Positions 25,004 through 34,313 of a DNA stretch of 64,000 bases are shown here, in pieces. This DNA comes from Mycobacterium sp. (GTDB lineage: Bacteria > Actinomycetota > Actinomycetes > Mycobacteriales > Mycobacteriaceae), in contig JAKFVT010000022.1 in NCBI GenBank assembly GCA_021732005.1, positions 36,918 through 100,917 of the forward strand, written 5' to 3'. Every line of letters begins with the position of its first letter. Within the stretch, counting starts at the first letter, position 1. Position numbers and translations under genes: made by a program. The notes under the pieces are model-generated. The model ran no database searches, had not been told where the DNA came from, and saw only the letters and a program-made list of their open reading frames with translations.

Positions 25004-25096
25004 AGAGAAGACAGTCTAGGAGAAAGCCCCGGACGACCCCTTCGCTTGCGGCCCCGCTGACGGTCCACATTCAGCCGGAGCCGGTACGGTCTACGT

Positions 25097-26245
25097 GTGT
25101 CAGCACAGCGAGCGAGGTCCTCCGTGGCGCCCGCGAACCGCTCGGCGCACCCGAACCTGTCCGGCGTGCCATGGTGGGCCGCCGTCCTGATTGCTGTGAT
25201 CGCCACCACAATTGGCTTCGCCTTCGATGCGGGCTCAGGCAACAAGGAACTCGGCAACGTCTTCGCCGCCATGTACGCGCTCGGTTGTGTGGCGGCCGTT
25301 CTCGCGGTGCGCCACTCCAGTATTTTCACCGCCGTCATTCAGCCTCCGCTGATCCTGTTCGTCATGGTGCCCGGCTCCTACTTCCTGTTTCACGGCGCAG
25401 CGTTCACCGGCGTCAAGGACACCCTGATCAACTTCGGCTACCCGCTGATCGAGCGCTTCCCGCTGATGCTGTTCACCTCGGCCGGCGTTCTGCTGATCGG
25501 GTTGGTGCGCTGGTATTTCGGGATGTCGGCCAAATCGTCGGCGCCGGCCCGCCCCGACACCGACGCCGAAACCCCCGCGGGCGCCGGCCTATTCGCCGGG
25601 CTGGCGGCCAAGTTCTCGTCGATGCTCCAGCGTGGGGACGTCGAGGATGACGACGCCGACGAGACGCCCAAACGCAAGCACGGCATCGACCGACCCGCGA
25701 CTGCCGAACGGCGGCCACGCTCCGAGCGGCCCGCCAAGCGTCCGGCACCGACCCGTTCGCGGCATGCCCGCCCCCCGCTCGAGGACATCACCGAGGCGCC
25801 CGAGCGACCCCGCCGCCAGTCGGCCCGTCGTCGGCCCGTCGACGCCGAGCCCGACGCACTCGACTATCCGGAGACTCCGCGGCGGCGCCGCCAGCCGCGT
25901 GACCCGAACGGCCGCACGACGTCACGGCGCGAGCCGCGCGAGCCCCGTGACCCCCGCGAACCTCGTGAGGCTCGCGAACGCAGGGATCCCTACGGCTCGC
26001 CCCCGCGGCGCAGCAGCCGATTCGAGCCGCACGAGGCCTACCCGTCCTACGAGCCCTACCCGCCCTACGAACCGCCGCCCCGGCAACGTCCGCCCGGGCG
26101 GACAAACGGCGACAGCGACACCCATCACCCGGTGTCGAGGGTGCGTTATCGCGGTGACGTCGACCCGGAGCCGGGCCGGCAGCCGAGGTCGCGTCGTCCC
26201 AGTGCGAACGACTGGGACGCCGAATCCTGGCGTTCCGACCGCTGA
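25097..26245 (+). CDS. Four-helix membrane protein with long basic tail (DUF6542-type, Rv1111c-like)
   Basis: 382 residues, GTG start. Four transmembrane helices lie in about residues 25-140 (WWAAVLIAVIATTIGF, VFAAMYALGCVAAVLAV, ILFVMVPGSYFLF, LMLFTSAGVLLIGL). The rest is a disordered, highly charged tail rich in Arg, Pro and Asp with REPREPRDPREPRE-type repeats. Function is unknown. It is divergent from ychF and convergent with ispH, as in M. tuberculosis. Confidence 0.8.
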   Translation: MSAQRARSSVAPANRSAHPNLSGVPWWAAVLIAVIATTIGFAFDAGSGNKELGNVFAAMYALGCVAAVLAVRHSSIFTAVIQPPLILFVMVPGSYFLFHGAAFTGVKDTLINFGYPLIERFPLMLFTSAGVLLIGLVRWYFGMSAKSSAPARPDTDAETPAGAGLFAGLAAKFSSMLQRGDVEDDDADETPKRKHGIDRPATAERRPRSERPAKRPAPTRSRHARPPLEDITEAPERPRRQSARRRPVDAEPDALDYPETPRRRRQPRDPNGRTTSRREPREPRDPREPREARERRDPYGSPPRRSSRFEPHEAYPSYEPYPPYEPPPRQRPPGRTNGDSDTHHPVSRVRYRGDVDPEPGRQPRSRRPSANDWDAESWRSDR

Positions 26246-26254
26246 GCCGCGGAA

Positions 26255-27256
26255 CTAGCTGCGGGCGGGCCGGATCTCGCGCGGCAGCGCGAACACCAGC
26301 GTCTCGTTGGCCGTCGTGACCGTCTGCACGGTGCCGTAACCGTATTCGGCCAGCCGGTCGAGCACCCCGCGCACCAGGACCTCGGGAACCGAGGCGCCGG
26401 ACGTCACGCCGACGGTCGTGACACCCGACAGCCAGGCCGGGTCGATGTCGTCGGCGTAGTCCACCAGCTTGGCGGCCTTCGAGCCGGCGCCCAGCGCCAC
26501 CTCGACCAGCCGCACCGAGTTGGACGAGTTCCGCGAGCCGACGACGATCACCAGATCGCACTCCGGCGCCATCGCTTTGACCGCGCCCTGCCGGTTCTGG
26601 GTGGCGTAGCAGATGTCATCGCTGGGTGGGTCCTGCAGCGTCGGGAACTTCTCCCGCAGCCGTCGCACCGTCTCCATGGTCTCGTCGACGCTCAGCGTGG
26701 TCTGGGACAGCCAGATCACCTTGTTGGGGTCGCGCACCGTCACCTTGTCCACGGCGTCCGGGTTGTCGACCACCTGAACGTGGTCGGGCGCCTCACCGGC
26801 GGTGCCGACGACCTCTTCGTGGCCCTCGTGGCCGACGAGCAGGATGTCGTAGTCGTCGCGAGCGAACCGCTTCGCCTCGTTGTGCACCTTGGTGACCAGC
26901 GGGCAGGTGGCGTCGATGGTCTGCAGGTTGCGGGCCGCCGCCTCCTCGTGCACGGTCGGCGCCACCCCGTGGGCAGAGAAGACCACGATGGCCCCTTCAG
27001 GCACCTCGTCGGTCTGCTCGACGAACACCGCACCGGCTTTGGCCAGGGTGTCCACCACGTAGCGGTTGTGCACGATCTCGTGGCGCACGTAGACCGGCGC
27101 GCCGTGCTTCTCCAGGGCGCGTTCGACGGTTTCGACGGCGCGGTCGACGCCCGCGCAGTAACCGCGCGGTTCGGCCAGCAGCACCCGCTTGCCGGTAACG
27201 GGCCCGGCAGCCGTGCTGGCGGCACCGGGAATCCCCATGTTGACGGTAGGCGGCAT
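26255..27256 (-). CDS. ispH: 4-hydroxy-3-methylbut-2-enyl diphosphate reductase
   Basis: 333 residues from ATG 27256 ([11 protein letters not shown]). It makes IPP and DMAPP from HMBPP in the last step of the MEP isoprenoid pathway, using a [4Fe-4S] cluster. Cluster cysteines are in [22 protein letters not shown] and [11 protein letters not shown]; substrate-binding His residues lie in FSAHGVAP and [10 protein letters not shown]. Also called lytB2. It is divergent from the Rv1109c-like gene with 53 bp between starts. Confidence 0.95.
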   Translation of the reverse strand: MPPTVNMGIPGAASTAAGPVTGKRVLLAEPRGYCAGVDRAVETVERALEKHGAPVYVRHEIVHNRYVVDTLAKAGAVFVEQTDEVPEGAIVVFSAHGVAPTVHEEAAARNLQTIDATCPLVTKVHNEAKRFARDDYDILLVGHEGHEEVVGTAGEAPDHVQVVDNPDAVDKVTVRDPNKVIWLSQTTLSVDETMETVRRLREKFPTLQDPPSDDICYATQNRQGAVKAMAPECDLVIVVGSRNSSNSVRLVEVALGAGSKAAKLVDYADDIDPAWLSGVTTVGVTSGASVPEVLVRGVLDRLAEYGYGTVQTVTTANETLVFALPREIRPARS

Positions 27257-27309
27257 GCTTTCAGGGTACGTTCCCGCAACCTCACCGGGCCAGCCGTAGG
27301 CTGGGGCCC

Positions 27310-27894
27310 ATGGCAACTGCACCGTACGGGGTTCGTCTGCTGGTCGGCGCCGCCGTCACCGCTCTCGAAGAAACCCGCAAGCTGCCGCAAACCATCCTGA
27401 TGTACCCGATGACGGTGGCGAGCACCGTCGCGCACATCGTGATGAAGATGCAGCAGGACTTGGCCGACCTGGTGATCAAGGGCGACAGCGCTCTGGAGAA
27501 CATCTTCCCGCCGAAGGACGAGCAGCCCGACTGGGCGACCTTCGACGAGGACTCGGCCGGAGAGGACGACGACGCGCCCGCGCAAGACGGCGAGCGTCTC
27601 ACCGAGGGCCGGTTCGCCCTGTACAGCACCACCGACGGCGTCGAGGTGAAGTCGCAAGCCCCGGCCCAGACCTCGGCCCAGACCTCTTCTCGGGCAACCG
27701 CCACCAAGAGCGCGCCGCCGATCGCCGAGGAGCTCGACTACGAGTCGCTGACCCTGGCGCAACTGCGCGCCCGGCTGCAGTCGCTGAGCGTCGCCGACCT
27801 CGAAGCGCTGCTGGCTTACGAGGAAGCCTCCAAGTCGCGCGCGCCGTTCCAGACGTTGCTGGCCAACAGGATCACCCGCGCGTCCGCCAAGTGA
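27310..27894 (+). CDS. Lipid-droplet-associated protein (Rv1109c-like)
   Basis: 194 residues. A hydrophobic, amphipathic first half ([41 protein letters not shown]) is followed by an acidic, disordered stretch and a C-terminal helical domain ([26 protein letters not shown]). The last part resembles small helical domains seen in other mycobacterial proteins. Orthologues are annotated as lipid-droplet associated. Its stop overlaps the xseA start, so they form an operon. Confidence 0.75.
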   Translation: MATAPYGVRLLVGAAVTALEETRKLPQTILMYPMTVASTVAHIVMKMQQDLADLVIKGDSALENIFPPKDEQPDWATFDEDSAGEDDDAPAQDGERLTEGRFALYSTTDGVEVKSQAPAQTSAQTSSRATATKSAPPIAEELDYESLTLAQLRARLQSLSVADLEALLAYEEASKSRAPFQTLLANRITRASAK

Positions 27895-29129
27895 CCAGCG
27901 CCCAAAGCAACTCTGCGGAGAACCCGTATCCGGTCCGGGCGGTGGCCATCCGGGTGGCCGGCTGGATCGACAAGCTCGGCACGGTGTGGGTCGAAGGTCA
28001 GCTGACCCAGATCAACGTGCGCAATTCCACGGCCTACATGGTGCTGCGCGATCCGGCGGCCAACATGTCGCTCGATGTCAGCTGCTCGCGTGATCTGCTG
28101 CTCGCGGCGCCGGTGAAGCTCACCGAGGGCACCCAGGTGGTGGTGTGCGGCAAGCCGAGCTTCTACACCGTGCGTGGCTCGTTTTCCTTGCGCGTCAGCG
28201 ACATTCGCGCGGTCGGCGTGGGCGAGCTGCTGGCCCGTATCGAACGGCTGCGCCGGCTGCTGGAGGCCGAGGGACTGTTCGACCCGCGGCTCAAGCGCCC
28301 GCTGCCGTTCCTGCCGTCGACCGTCGGGCTGATCACCGGGCGGGCCAGTGCGGCCGAGCACGACGTCACGACGGTGGCAGCCGCCCGCTGGCCGGCTGTG
28401 CGCTTCGCGATTCGCAACACCGCTGTGCAGGGCGTCAACGCGGTGGCGCAGATCGTCGAGGCGTTGCGCGAACTCGACGCCGACCCCGAGGTCGACGTGA
28501 TCGTGATCGCCCGCGGGGGCGGGAGCGTGGAAGACCTGCTGCCGTTCTCCGACGAAACGCTGTGCCGTGAGATCGCCGCGTGCACCACACCGGTGGTCAG
28601 CGCCGTCGGCCACGAGCCGGACAACCCGCTGTGCGACCTGGTCGCTGATCTGCGGGCGGCCACCCCGACCGACGCCGCCAAGAGGGTGGTGCCTGACACG
28701 GCGGCCGAGCTGGCACTGGTCTCCGAGCTACGGCACCGCAGCGCGCAGGCTCTGCGCAACTGGGTCGGCCGCGAGCAACGGACCGTCACCCATCTGCGTA
28801 GCCGGCCGGTGCTGGCCGACCCGTTGGGCGCGCTGACGCATCGCACCGAGGAGATCGAGCGGGCCCGGGCCTGCGTTCGCCGCGACGTCAAGCGGCTGGT
28901 CGCGGCCGAATCCGACCGGATCGGTCACCTCGCGGCGCGGCTGGCCACTCTGGGCCCGGCGGCCACCCTGGCGCGGGGTTACGCGGTGGTCCAGGTGCTC
29001 AGCCAACAAGGAGATTCTGAGATCCTTCGCACAACGGCCGACGCAGCGGCCGGAACCCGGCTGCGCATCCGGGTAGGCGACGGTGCGATCGGCGCAAGCA
29101 GCACAGGCCCGACGGACGGATCCACATGA
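27891..29129 (+). CDS. xseA: Exodeoxyribonuclease VII large subunit
   Basis: 412 residues, GTG overlapping the previous TGA. The N-terminal OB-fold ([21 protein letters not shown]) is followed by the catalytic domain with [37 protein letters not shown] and [28 protein letters not shown], all conserved. Long helices close the protein. With XseB it degrades single-stranded DNA from either end. Shares a 4-bp overlap with xseB. Confidence 0.95.
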   Translation: MTSAQSNSAENPYPVRAVAIRVAGWIDKLGTVWVEGQLTQINVRNSTAYMVLRDPAANMSLDVSCSRDLLLAAPVKLTEGTQVVVCGKPSFYTVRGSFSLRVSDIRAVGVGELLARIERLRRLLEAEGLFDPRLKRPLPFLPSTVGLITGRASAAEHDVTTVAAARWPAVRFAIRNTAVQGVNAVAQIVEALRELDADPEVDVIVIARGGGSVEDLLPFSDETLCREIAACTTPVVSAVGHEPDNPLCDLVADLRAATPTDAAKRVVPDTAAELALVSELRHRSAQALRNWVGREQRTVTHLRSRPVLADPLGALTHRTEEIERARACVRRDVKRLVAAESDRIGHLAARLATLGPAATLARGYAVVQVLSQQGDSEILRTTADAAAGTRLRIRVGDGAIGASSTGPTDGST

Positions 29130-29356
29130 GCACGCCAGACGAGACGACGCCCATTAGTCAGCTTGGCTACGAAGATTGCCGGGATCAGCTGATCGAGGTC
29201 GTCCGGGTGCTCGAGCAAGGCGGACTCGATCTTGATTCGTCGCTGAAACTGTGGGAACGAGGCGAGGAACTGGCACGACGCTGCGAGGAGCACTTAGCCG
29301 GAGCGCGCAAACGCATCGAAGATGCGCTGGCCGCCCGCGGCGCCGACGAGGATTGA
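29126..29356 (+). CDS. xseB: Exodeoxyribonuclease VII small subunit
   Basis: 76 residues, ATG overlapping the xseA stop (ATGA). The family pattern [44 protein letters not shown] is complete. It binds the long helical arm of XseA. The strict overlap suggests coupled translation, which helps set subunit ratio. Confidence 0.93.
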   Translation: MSTPDETTPISQLGYEDCRDQLIEVVRVLEQGGLDLDSSLKLWERGEELARRCEEHLAGARKRIEDALAARGADED

Positions 29357-29391
29357 TTCGGCCAGCGCGCTAACCTGCAACATTGGAAAAC

Positions 29392-29405
29392 TGGAACGTG
29401 TTTCA
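29392..29405. promoter_or_regulatory. KstR-type operator upstream of 3beta-HSD
   Basis: TGGAACGTGTTTCA fits TnnAACnnGTTnnA, the operator of the TetR regulator KstR, and lies in a 20-bp palindrome (29389-29408) with one mismatch. It ends 12 bp before the start codon, so a bound repressor would block the promoter or ribosome site. Confidence 0.7.
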
Positions 29406-29420
29406 GTTATTCTCGCCGCC

Positions 29421-30482
29421 ATGAGTGATGCCACCCTGACAACCGACCTGGGCCGCGTCCTGGTGACTGGCGGCGCCGGATTCGTCGGCGCCAACCTCGT
29501 GACCGAGCTGCTGGACCGTGGACATTTCGTTCGCGCCTTCGACCGGGCACCGTCAGCGTTGCCCTCCCACGAGCGCCTCGAGGTGGTCCAGGGCGACATC
29601 TGCGACACCGCCACCGTCGCCGCCGCCGTCGACGGGATCGACACGATTGTCCACACCGCGGCGATCATCGACTTGATGGGCGGGGCGTCGGTCACCGAGG
29701 AGTACCGCAAGCGCAGCTTCGACGTGAACGTCGAAGGGACCAAGAACCTGGTGCGCGCCGCCCAGGCCGCCGGCGTCAAGCGGTTCGTCTACACCGCCTC
29801 CAACAGCGTCGTCATGGGCGGCCAGAGGATCGTCAACGGCGACGAAACACTGCCGTACACAGCACGTTTCAACGACCTCTACACCGAGACCAAGGTGGTG
29901 GCCGAGAAGTTCGTGCTCAGCCAGAACGGTGTGGACGGTCTGCTGACCTGTTCGATCCGGCCCAGCGGCATCTGGGGCCGGGGGGATCAGACGATGTTTC
30001 GCAAGCTGTTCGAGCGAGTGATCGCCGGGCACGTCAAGGTTCTCGTCGGCAATAAGGACGCCAAGCTCGACAACTCGTATGTGCACAACCTCGTGCACGG
30101 ATTCATCCTGGCCGCAGAGCATTTGGTGCCCGGTGGCACCGCACCCGGGCAGGCCTACTTCATCAACGACGGCGAACCGATCAACATGTTCGACTTCTCC
30201 CGTCCGGTGGTGGAGGCGTGCGGCGAGAAGTGGCCGACGGTCTGGATTCCCGGCGGCTTCGTCCACGCCGTTCTGACCGGTTGGCAGTGGCTACACTTCA
30301 AGTTCAAGTTCCCCCAGCCGCCGCTGGAACCGCTTGCGGTGGAACGGGTGTCGATCGACAACTACTTCTCCATCGCCAAGGCCCGCCGCGACCTGGGCTA
30401 CCAGCCGCTCTACACCACCGGTGAGGCGCTCGAGCACTGCCTGCCGTACTACACCGACCTCTACGCCGAGATGAAGGGCTAA
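29421..30482 (+). CDS. 3beta-hydroxysteroid dehydrogenase/isomerase (Rv1106c-like)
   Basis: 353 residues from ATG 29421. The Rossmann motif is VLVTGGAGFVGANL (about 14-27), and the SDR catalytic pair lies in LYTETKVVAEK (YxxxK). The C-terminal part with FPQPPLEPLAVERVSIDNYFSI fits the 3beta-HSD subgroup. It oxidises cholesterol to cholest-4-en-3-one with NAD, the entry to sterol ring breakdown. The KstR site just upstream agrees with sterol induction. Its last 4 bases overlap the convergent lipoprotein gene. Confidence 0.9.
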   Translation: MSDATLTTDLGRVLVTGGAGFVGANLVTELLDRGHFVRAFDRAPSALPSHERLEVVQGDICDTATVAAAVDGIDTIVHTAAIIDLMGGASVTEEYRKRSFDVNVEGTKNLVRAAQAAGVKRFVYTASNSVVMGGQRIVNGDETLPYTARFNDLYTETKVVAEKFVLSQNGVDGLLTCSIRPSGIWGRGDQTMFRKLFERVIAGHVKVLVGNKDAKLDNSYVHNLVHGFILAAEHLVPGGTAPGQAYFINDGEPINMFDFSRPVVEACGEKWPTVWIPGGFVHAVLTGWQWLHFKFKFPQPPLEPLAVERVSIDNYFSIAKARRDLGYQPLYTTGEALEHCLPYYTDLYAEMKG

Positions 30483-30871
30483 CGCATCGCGTTCTTGACG
30501 GCCTGACCGTAGGCGGCCTTCTGCTCGCTCGTCAGTGTCGGGGCGAACACCACGACAATGTCTTCGACCTGGAGCATGTCCGGAACCGCGGCGGCGTAGA
30601 GCTCCGCACGGCCGGTGCTCGGGAATTTCAGGATTGACACCGTGTCGGTGTCGGTCGCCTCGAGGCATCCAGCCGTCGGGCAGGTCGAGGCGGTGACGTC
30701 GCGCGCGTTGAGCGCGGGCAGCTTGGCCTTCGTGACGGCGTTCAGCACCTCGGCGACGGAGACGTCGTTGAGCATCACCGCACCTGCCCGGGTGGCGGGG
30801 GCAGTCGCGTCGTGCGACCCGCAGCCGACAAGAGCCGCGGCCATCAGGACGCTCACCACCAACCACCGCAT
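30479..30871 (-). CDS. Small lipoprotein of unknown function
   Basis: 130 residues from ATG 30871. The signal sequence MRWLVVSVLMAAALVGC has a lipobox with Cys 17. The mature part contains a possible disulfide (STCPTAGCLEATDTDTVSILKF), AELYAAAVPDMLQVEDIVVVF and the C-terminal TSEQKAAYGQAVKNAM. Similar short lipoproteins with a TxGC pair are common in mycobacteria. Its role is not known; it is divergent from the sulfatase gene. Confidence 0.75.
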   Translation of the reverse strand: MRWLVVSVLMAAALVGCGSHDATAPATRAGAVMLNDVSVAEVLNAVTKAKLPALNARDVTASTCPTAGCLEATDTDTVSILKFPSTGRAELYAAAVPDMLQVEDIVVVFAPTLTSEQKAAYGQAVKNAMR

Positions 30872-30955
30872 GGTTCCGAGCGTAACGACCCCCGGCATCG
30901 TGACATCTTTGTGAGAACGCGGCGCTTCCCTGCCGAATGCGCCTAGCGTCTGCAC

Positions 30956-32500
30956 ATGCCTGGAGGAAAGCCCAACATCTTGGTCATCTGGGGCGATGAC
31001 ATCGGCATCACCAACCTGAGCTGCTACAGCGACGGCCTGATGGGCTACCGCACCCCCAACATCGACCGCGTCGCCAAAGAGGGGATGCGGTTCACCGACT
31101 CCTACGGCGAGCAGAGTTGCACGGCTGGCAGGTCCTCGTTCATCACCGGGCAGAGCGTCTACCGCACCGGGCTGAGCAAAGTCGGCATGCCCGGCGTCGA
31201 CATGGGCCTGTCCGCCGAGGACCCGACCATCGCCGAGCTGCTCAAGCCGCTCGGGTATGCCACCGGCCAGTTCGGCAAGAACCACCTGGGCGATCTGAAC
31301 AAACACCTGCCCACCGCACATGGCTTCGACGAGTTCTTCGGCAACCTCTATCACCTGAACGCCGAGGAGGAGCCGGAGAACCCGGACTACCCCACCGAGG
31401 AAGAGGCGCCGCTGTTGCGGAAGATGCTGCTCCCCCGCGGCGTCATCCACTCCTGGGCGACCGAGGAGGCCTCAGACGAGGTCGACGAGCGGTTCGGTCC
31501 GCTGGGCAGGCAACGCATCGAAGACACCGGGCCGCTGACCAAGAAGCGGATGGAAACCATCGACGACGAGACCACCGAGGCGTGCGTCGACTTCATCACG
31601 CGCCAAGCCGAATCGGACACCCCGTTCTTCGTGTGGATGAACATGACGCACATGCACTTCCGCACCCACACCAAACCGGACAGTCTCGGGCAGGCCGGCC
31701 GCTGGCAGTCGCCCTACCACGACACGATGATCGACCATGACCGCAATGTCGGTCAGGTGCTGGACTGCCTCGACGAACTCGGCATCGCCGAGGACACCAT
31801 CGTGATGTACTCCACCGACAACGGCCCGCACGCAAACAGCTGGCCCGACGGCGCCACCACACCGTTCCGCAGCGAGAAGAACACCGGCTGGGAGGGCGCC
31901 TTCCGGATTCCGGAGATGATCCGCTGGCCCGGCAAGATTCCCGCCGGAGAGGTGTCCAATGAGATTGTCCAACATCATGATTGGCTGCCGACCTTCTTGG
32001 CGGCTGCCGGTGAGCCGGACATCATTGACAAGCTCAAGCAAGGTCACACGATCGGGGACAAGACCTACCACGTCCACATCGACGGCTATAACCTGCTGCC
32101 GTATCTGACCGGCGAGGCCGACGAGTGCCCGCGCCGCGGGTTGATCTACTTCTCCGACGACTGCGACGTGCTCGGCGTCCGCTTCGAGAACTGGAAGGTC
32201 GTCTTCCTGGAGCAGCGCTGCCAGGGCACGCTGCAGATCTGGTTCGAACCGTTCACCGAACTGCGGGCGCCCAAGCTGTTCAACCTGCGCACCGATCCGT
32301 TCGAGCACGCCGACGTCACATCGAACACGTACTGGGACTGGGTGTTGGAGCGGATCTTCATCTGCCTGTACGCCAACGCGCTCGTCCTGCGGTTCCTCGA
32401 CACGTTCAAGGAATTCCCGCCGCGAGCCGAGCCGGCGTCCTTCACCATCACCGCCGCGGTGGAGAAACTGAAGAAATCGCTGGAGTCGGTGGGCGCCTGA
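30956..32500 (+). CDS. Arylsulfatase
   Basis: 514 residues. Metal-binding acids are in WGDDIG (Asp 14, 15). The sulfatase signature CTAGR at 55-59 gives Cys 55, which must be oxidised to formylglycine for activity. Further family motifs are GKNHLGD and DNGPHANSWPDG. There is no signal peptide, so it acts in the cytoplasm on sulfate esters of unknown kind. The activating enzyme is two genes downstream in the same run, with a HAD phosphatase between them. Confidence 0.9.
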   Translation: MPGGKPNILVIWGDDIGITNLSCYSDGLMGYRTPNIDRVAKEGMRFTDSYGEQSCTAGRSSFITGQSVYRTGLSKVGMPGVDMGLSAEDPTIAELLKPLGYATGQFGKNHLGDLNKHLPTAHGFDEFFGNLYHLNAEEEPENPDYPTEEEAPLLRKMLLPRGVIHSWATEEASDEVDERFGPLGRQRIEDTGPLTKKRMETIDDETTEACVDFITRQAESDTPFFVWMNMTHMHFRTHTKPDSLGQAGRWQSPYHDTMIDHDRNVGQVLDCLDELGIAEDTIVMYSTDNGPHANSWPDGATTPFRSEKNTGWEGAFRIPEMIRWPGKIPAGEVSNEIVQHHDWLPTFLAAAGEPDIIDKLKQGHTIGDKTYHVHIDGYNLLPYLTGEADECPRRGLIYFSDDCDVLGVRFENWKVVFLEQRCQGTLQIWFEPFTELRAPKLFNLRTDPFEHADVTSNTYWDWVLERIFICLYANALVLRFLDTFKEFPPRAEPASFTITAAVEKLKKSLESVGA

Positions 32501-32502
32501 CG

Positions 32503-33405
32503 TTGGCTGATCTGGACAGCTGGCACGACGGGCCCGCGAAGTCGGCGCTCGTCGAGTTCGCGGCGCGTGCCGTCGACTCGGTGGCCCCGGAGGAGCGCGT
32601 CGCCGTGTTCGACAACGACGGCACACTGTGGTGCGAGAAGCCGGCATACATTCAGCTCGACTTCCTGGTGCGCCGGATCGCCGAACAGGTGGCGGCCGAT
32701 CCCGGGCTGGCCGCCGAACAGCCCTATACCGCCGCGGCATCCGGCAATTTGGAGTGGTTCGGCGAGGCCGTCACCAAGCACTACAACGGTGACGACTCCG
32801 ACCTGAAACTACTTGCCGGGGCTGTTCTTTCGGCCAACGCCACCATCACCACCGAGGAACATGCAGCGCGCGTCAACGCGTTTTTCGCCGACGCCAAGCA
32901 TCCGACCTTGGGCCGTGCCTACACCGCCTGCGGGTATGCACCGATGATCGAATTGCTGCGCTACCTCGAGTCGTTGGGCTTCACCAACTACATCGTCTCC
33001 GGCGGCGGCCGAGACTTCATGCGGCCGGTCACGACGGCGATGTACGGAGTCCCGCCGGAACGCGTGATCGGCAGTTCGGTCGGATTGATCTACCAGAACG
33101 GTGAACTGCTGACCACCGCACAGCCGGAGACCCTCAACGACGGCCCGGTCAAGCCGGTCCGCATCTGGGGGCGGGTGGGCCGGCGGCCGATCCTCGCCGT
33201 GGGTAACTCCAACGGTGACATCGAGATGCTGCAGTACGCGGTGGCCGGCCCCGGGCCGTCGTTGGCGATGTTGGTCTGCCACGACGACGCCGACCGCGAA
33301 TTCGCTTACACCGCAGGCGCGGAGAAGGCCCTGGACCATGCCGAGAAGTTCGGCTGGACTCGGGCCAGTATGCGCGACGACTGGAAAACCGTCTTCAGTG
33401 ACTGA
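32503..33405 (+). CDS. HAD-superfamily phosphatase
   Basis: 300 residues from TTG 32503, two bases after the sulfatase stop; no ATG or GTG is available in frame nearby. Motif I is VFDNDGTLW (Asp 37 nucleophile, Asp 39), motif II lies in NYIVSGGGRDF, and the motif III/IV region is ILAVGNSNGDIEML. The large helical cap points to a phosphoserine-phosphatase-like member. Its position between a sulfatase and the enzyme that activates sulfatases suggests joint action on a sulfated or phosphorylated substrate, or phosphate ester removal after desulfation; this is inference. Confidence 0.85.
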   Translation: MADLDSWHDGPAKSALVEFAARAVDSVAPEERVAVFDNDGTLWCEKPAYIQLDFLVRRIAEQVAADPGLAAEQPYTAAASGNLEWFGEAVTKHYNGDDSDLKLLAGAVLSANATITTEEHAARVNAFFADAKHPTLGRAYTACGYAPMIELLRYLESLGFTNYIVSGGGRDFMRPVTTAMYGVPPERVIGSSVGLIYQNGELLTTAQPETLNDGPVKPVRIWGRVGRRPILAVGNSNGDIEMLQYAVAGPGPSLAMLVCHDDADREFAYTAGAEKALDHAEKFGWTRASMRDDWKTVFSD

Positions 33406-34258
33406 ACTCGAACTGGTTCAGATTCCCGGACAGACCGCCATGCTGGGATCCGACTCGCACTACTCCGAGGAAGCTCCCGCCCGACCGGTGACCGTCGACG
33501 GCTTCAGGATCCAGGCCCGGCAGGTCACCAATGCAGAGTTCACCGAATTCATCTCGGCCACCGGTTATCTCACCGTCGCCGAGCGACCACTGAACCCCGC
33601 GGACTATCCCGGTGCACCCGCCGCGAACCTGCAACCGGGCTCGATGGTGTTCCGCCGCACCAGCGGGCCCGTCGACCTGCGCCACCTCAGCCAGTGGTGG
33701 ACATGGACCCCGGGCGCCTCCTGGCGGCACCCGCTGGGCCCCGGTTCGTCGATCGCCAAACGCGCCGGGCACCCCGTCGTTCACGTCGCGTACGAGGACG
33801 CCGAGGCATACGTGGCCTGGGCGGGCCTGGCGTTGCCGACCGAGGCCGAGTGGGAGACCGCCGCCCGCGGCGGGCACGAGCAGGCCGATTACACGTGGGG
33901 CGATCAACCGGAAGGGCCTGGCGAGCGGCTGGCGAACTATTGGCACGGCGATTTCCCCTGGCGCCCGGAACCCGGCTATGGACGCACCACCGACGTCGGC
34001 TCCTTCCCGCCCAACGGATACGGACTCTTCGACATGGCAGGCAACGTCTGGGAGTGGACCACCGATTGGTGGGCGGGTAGCGAGGCGGCCAGCTATGAGC
34101 CCGCGCAACTGCAGTTCACCGTTCCACGCAAGGTCGTCAAAGGCGGATCGTTCCTGTGCGCCGACAGCTACTGCATGCGCTACCGTCCCGCAGCGCGCCG
34201 CCCGCAGATGGTCGACACCGGGATGAGTCATATCGGCTTCCGCTGCGTGAAGCGATAG
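33398..34258 (+). CDS. Formylglycine-generating enzyme (sulfatase-modifying factor)
   Basis: 286 residues, GTG overlapping the HAD gene by 8 bp. FGE-sulfatase domain motifs are present throughout: IPGQTAMLGSDSHYSEEAP, VDGFRIQARQVTNAEFTEF, HPVVHVAYEDAEAYVAWAG, LPTEAEWETAARGG, GLFDMAGNVWEWTTDW. Near the end, SFLCADSYCMRYR has the copper-binding Cys pair in C-x4-C spacing as in active actinobacterial FGEs. It oxidises the CxAxR cysteine of sulfatases using oxygen, and its obvious client is the upstream arylsulfatase. Confidence 0.9.
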   Translation: MTELELVQIPGQTAMLGSDSHYSEEAPARPVTVDGFRIQARQVTNAEFTEFISATGYLTVAERPLNPADYPGAPAANLQPGSMVFRRTSGPVDLRHLSQWWTWTPGASWRHPLGPGSSIAKRAGHPVVHVAYEDAEAYVAWAGLALPTEAEWETAARGGHEQADYTWGDQPEGPGERLANYWHGDFPWRPEPGYGRTTDVGSFPPNGYGLFDMAGNVWEWTTDWWAGSEAASYEPAQLQFTVPRKVVKGGSFLCADSYCMRYRPAARRPQMVDTGMSHIGFRCVKR

Positions 34259-34283
34259 GACCGATACCTCGCCCATGCTTCAC

Positions 34284-34297
34284 TAGAACGCGTTCTC
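34284..34297. promoter_or_regulatory. KstR-like operator upstream of the epimerase/SDR pair
   Basis: TAGAACGCGTTCTC matches TnnAACnnGTTnnA at every fixed position but the last (C for A), with the TAGAAC/GTTCT arms of good KstR sites. It lies 16 bp before the start codon of the next gene. The imperfection lowers certainty. Confidence 0.6.
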
Positions 34298-34313
34298 ATA
34301 CGGAAGGGGCTCG

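Noticed and set aside
29322..29420. Upstream in-frame start for the 3beta-HSD
   Set aside because: It would read through the end of xseB and the KstR palindrome; ATG 29421 gives the normal family N-terminus.
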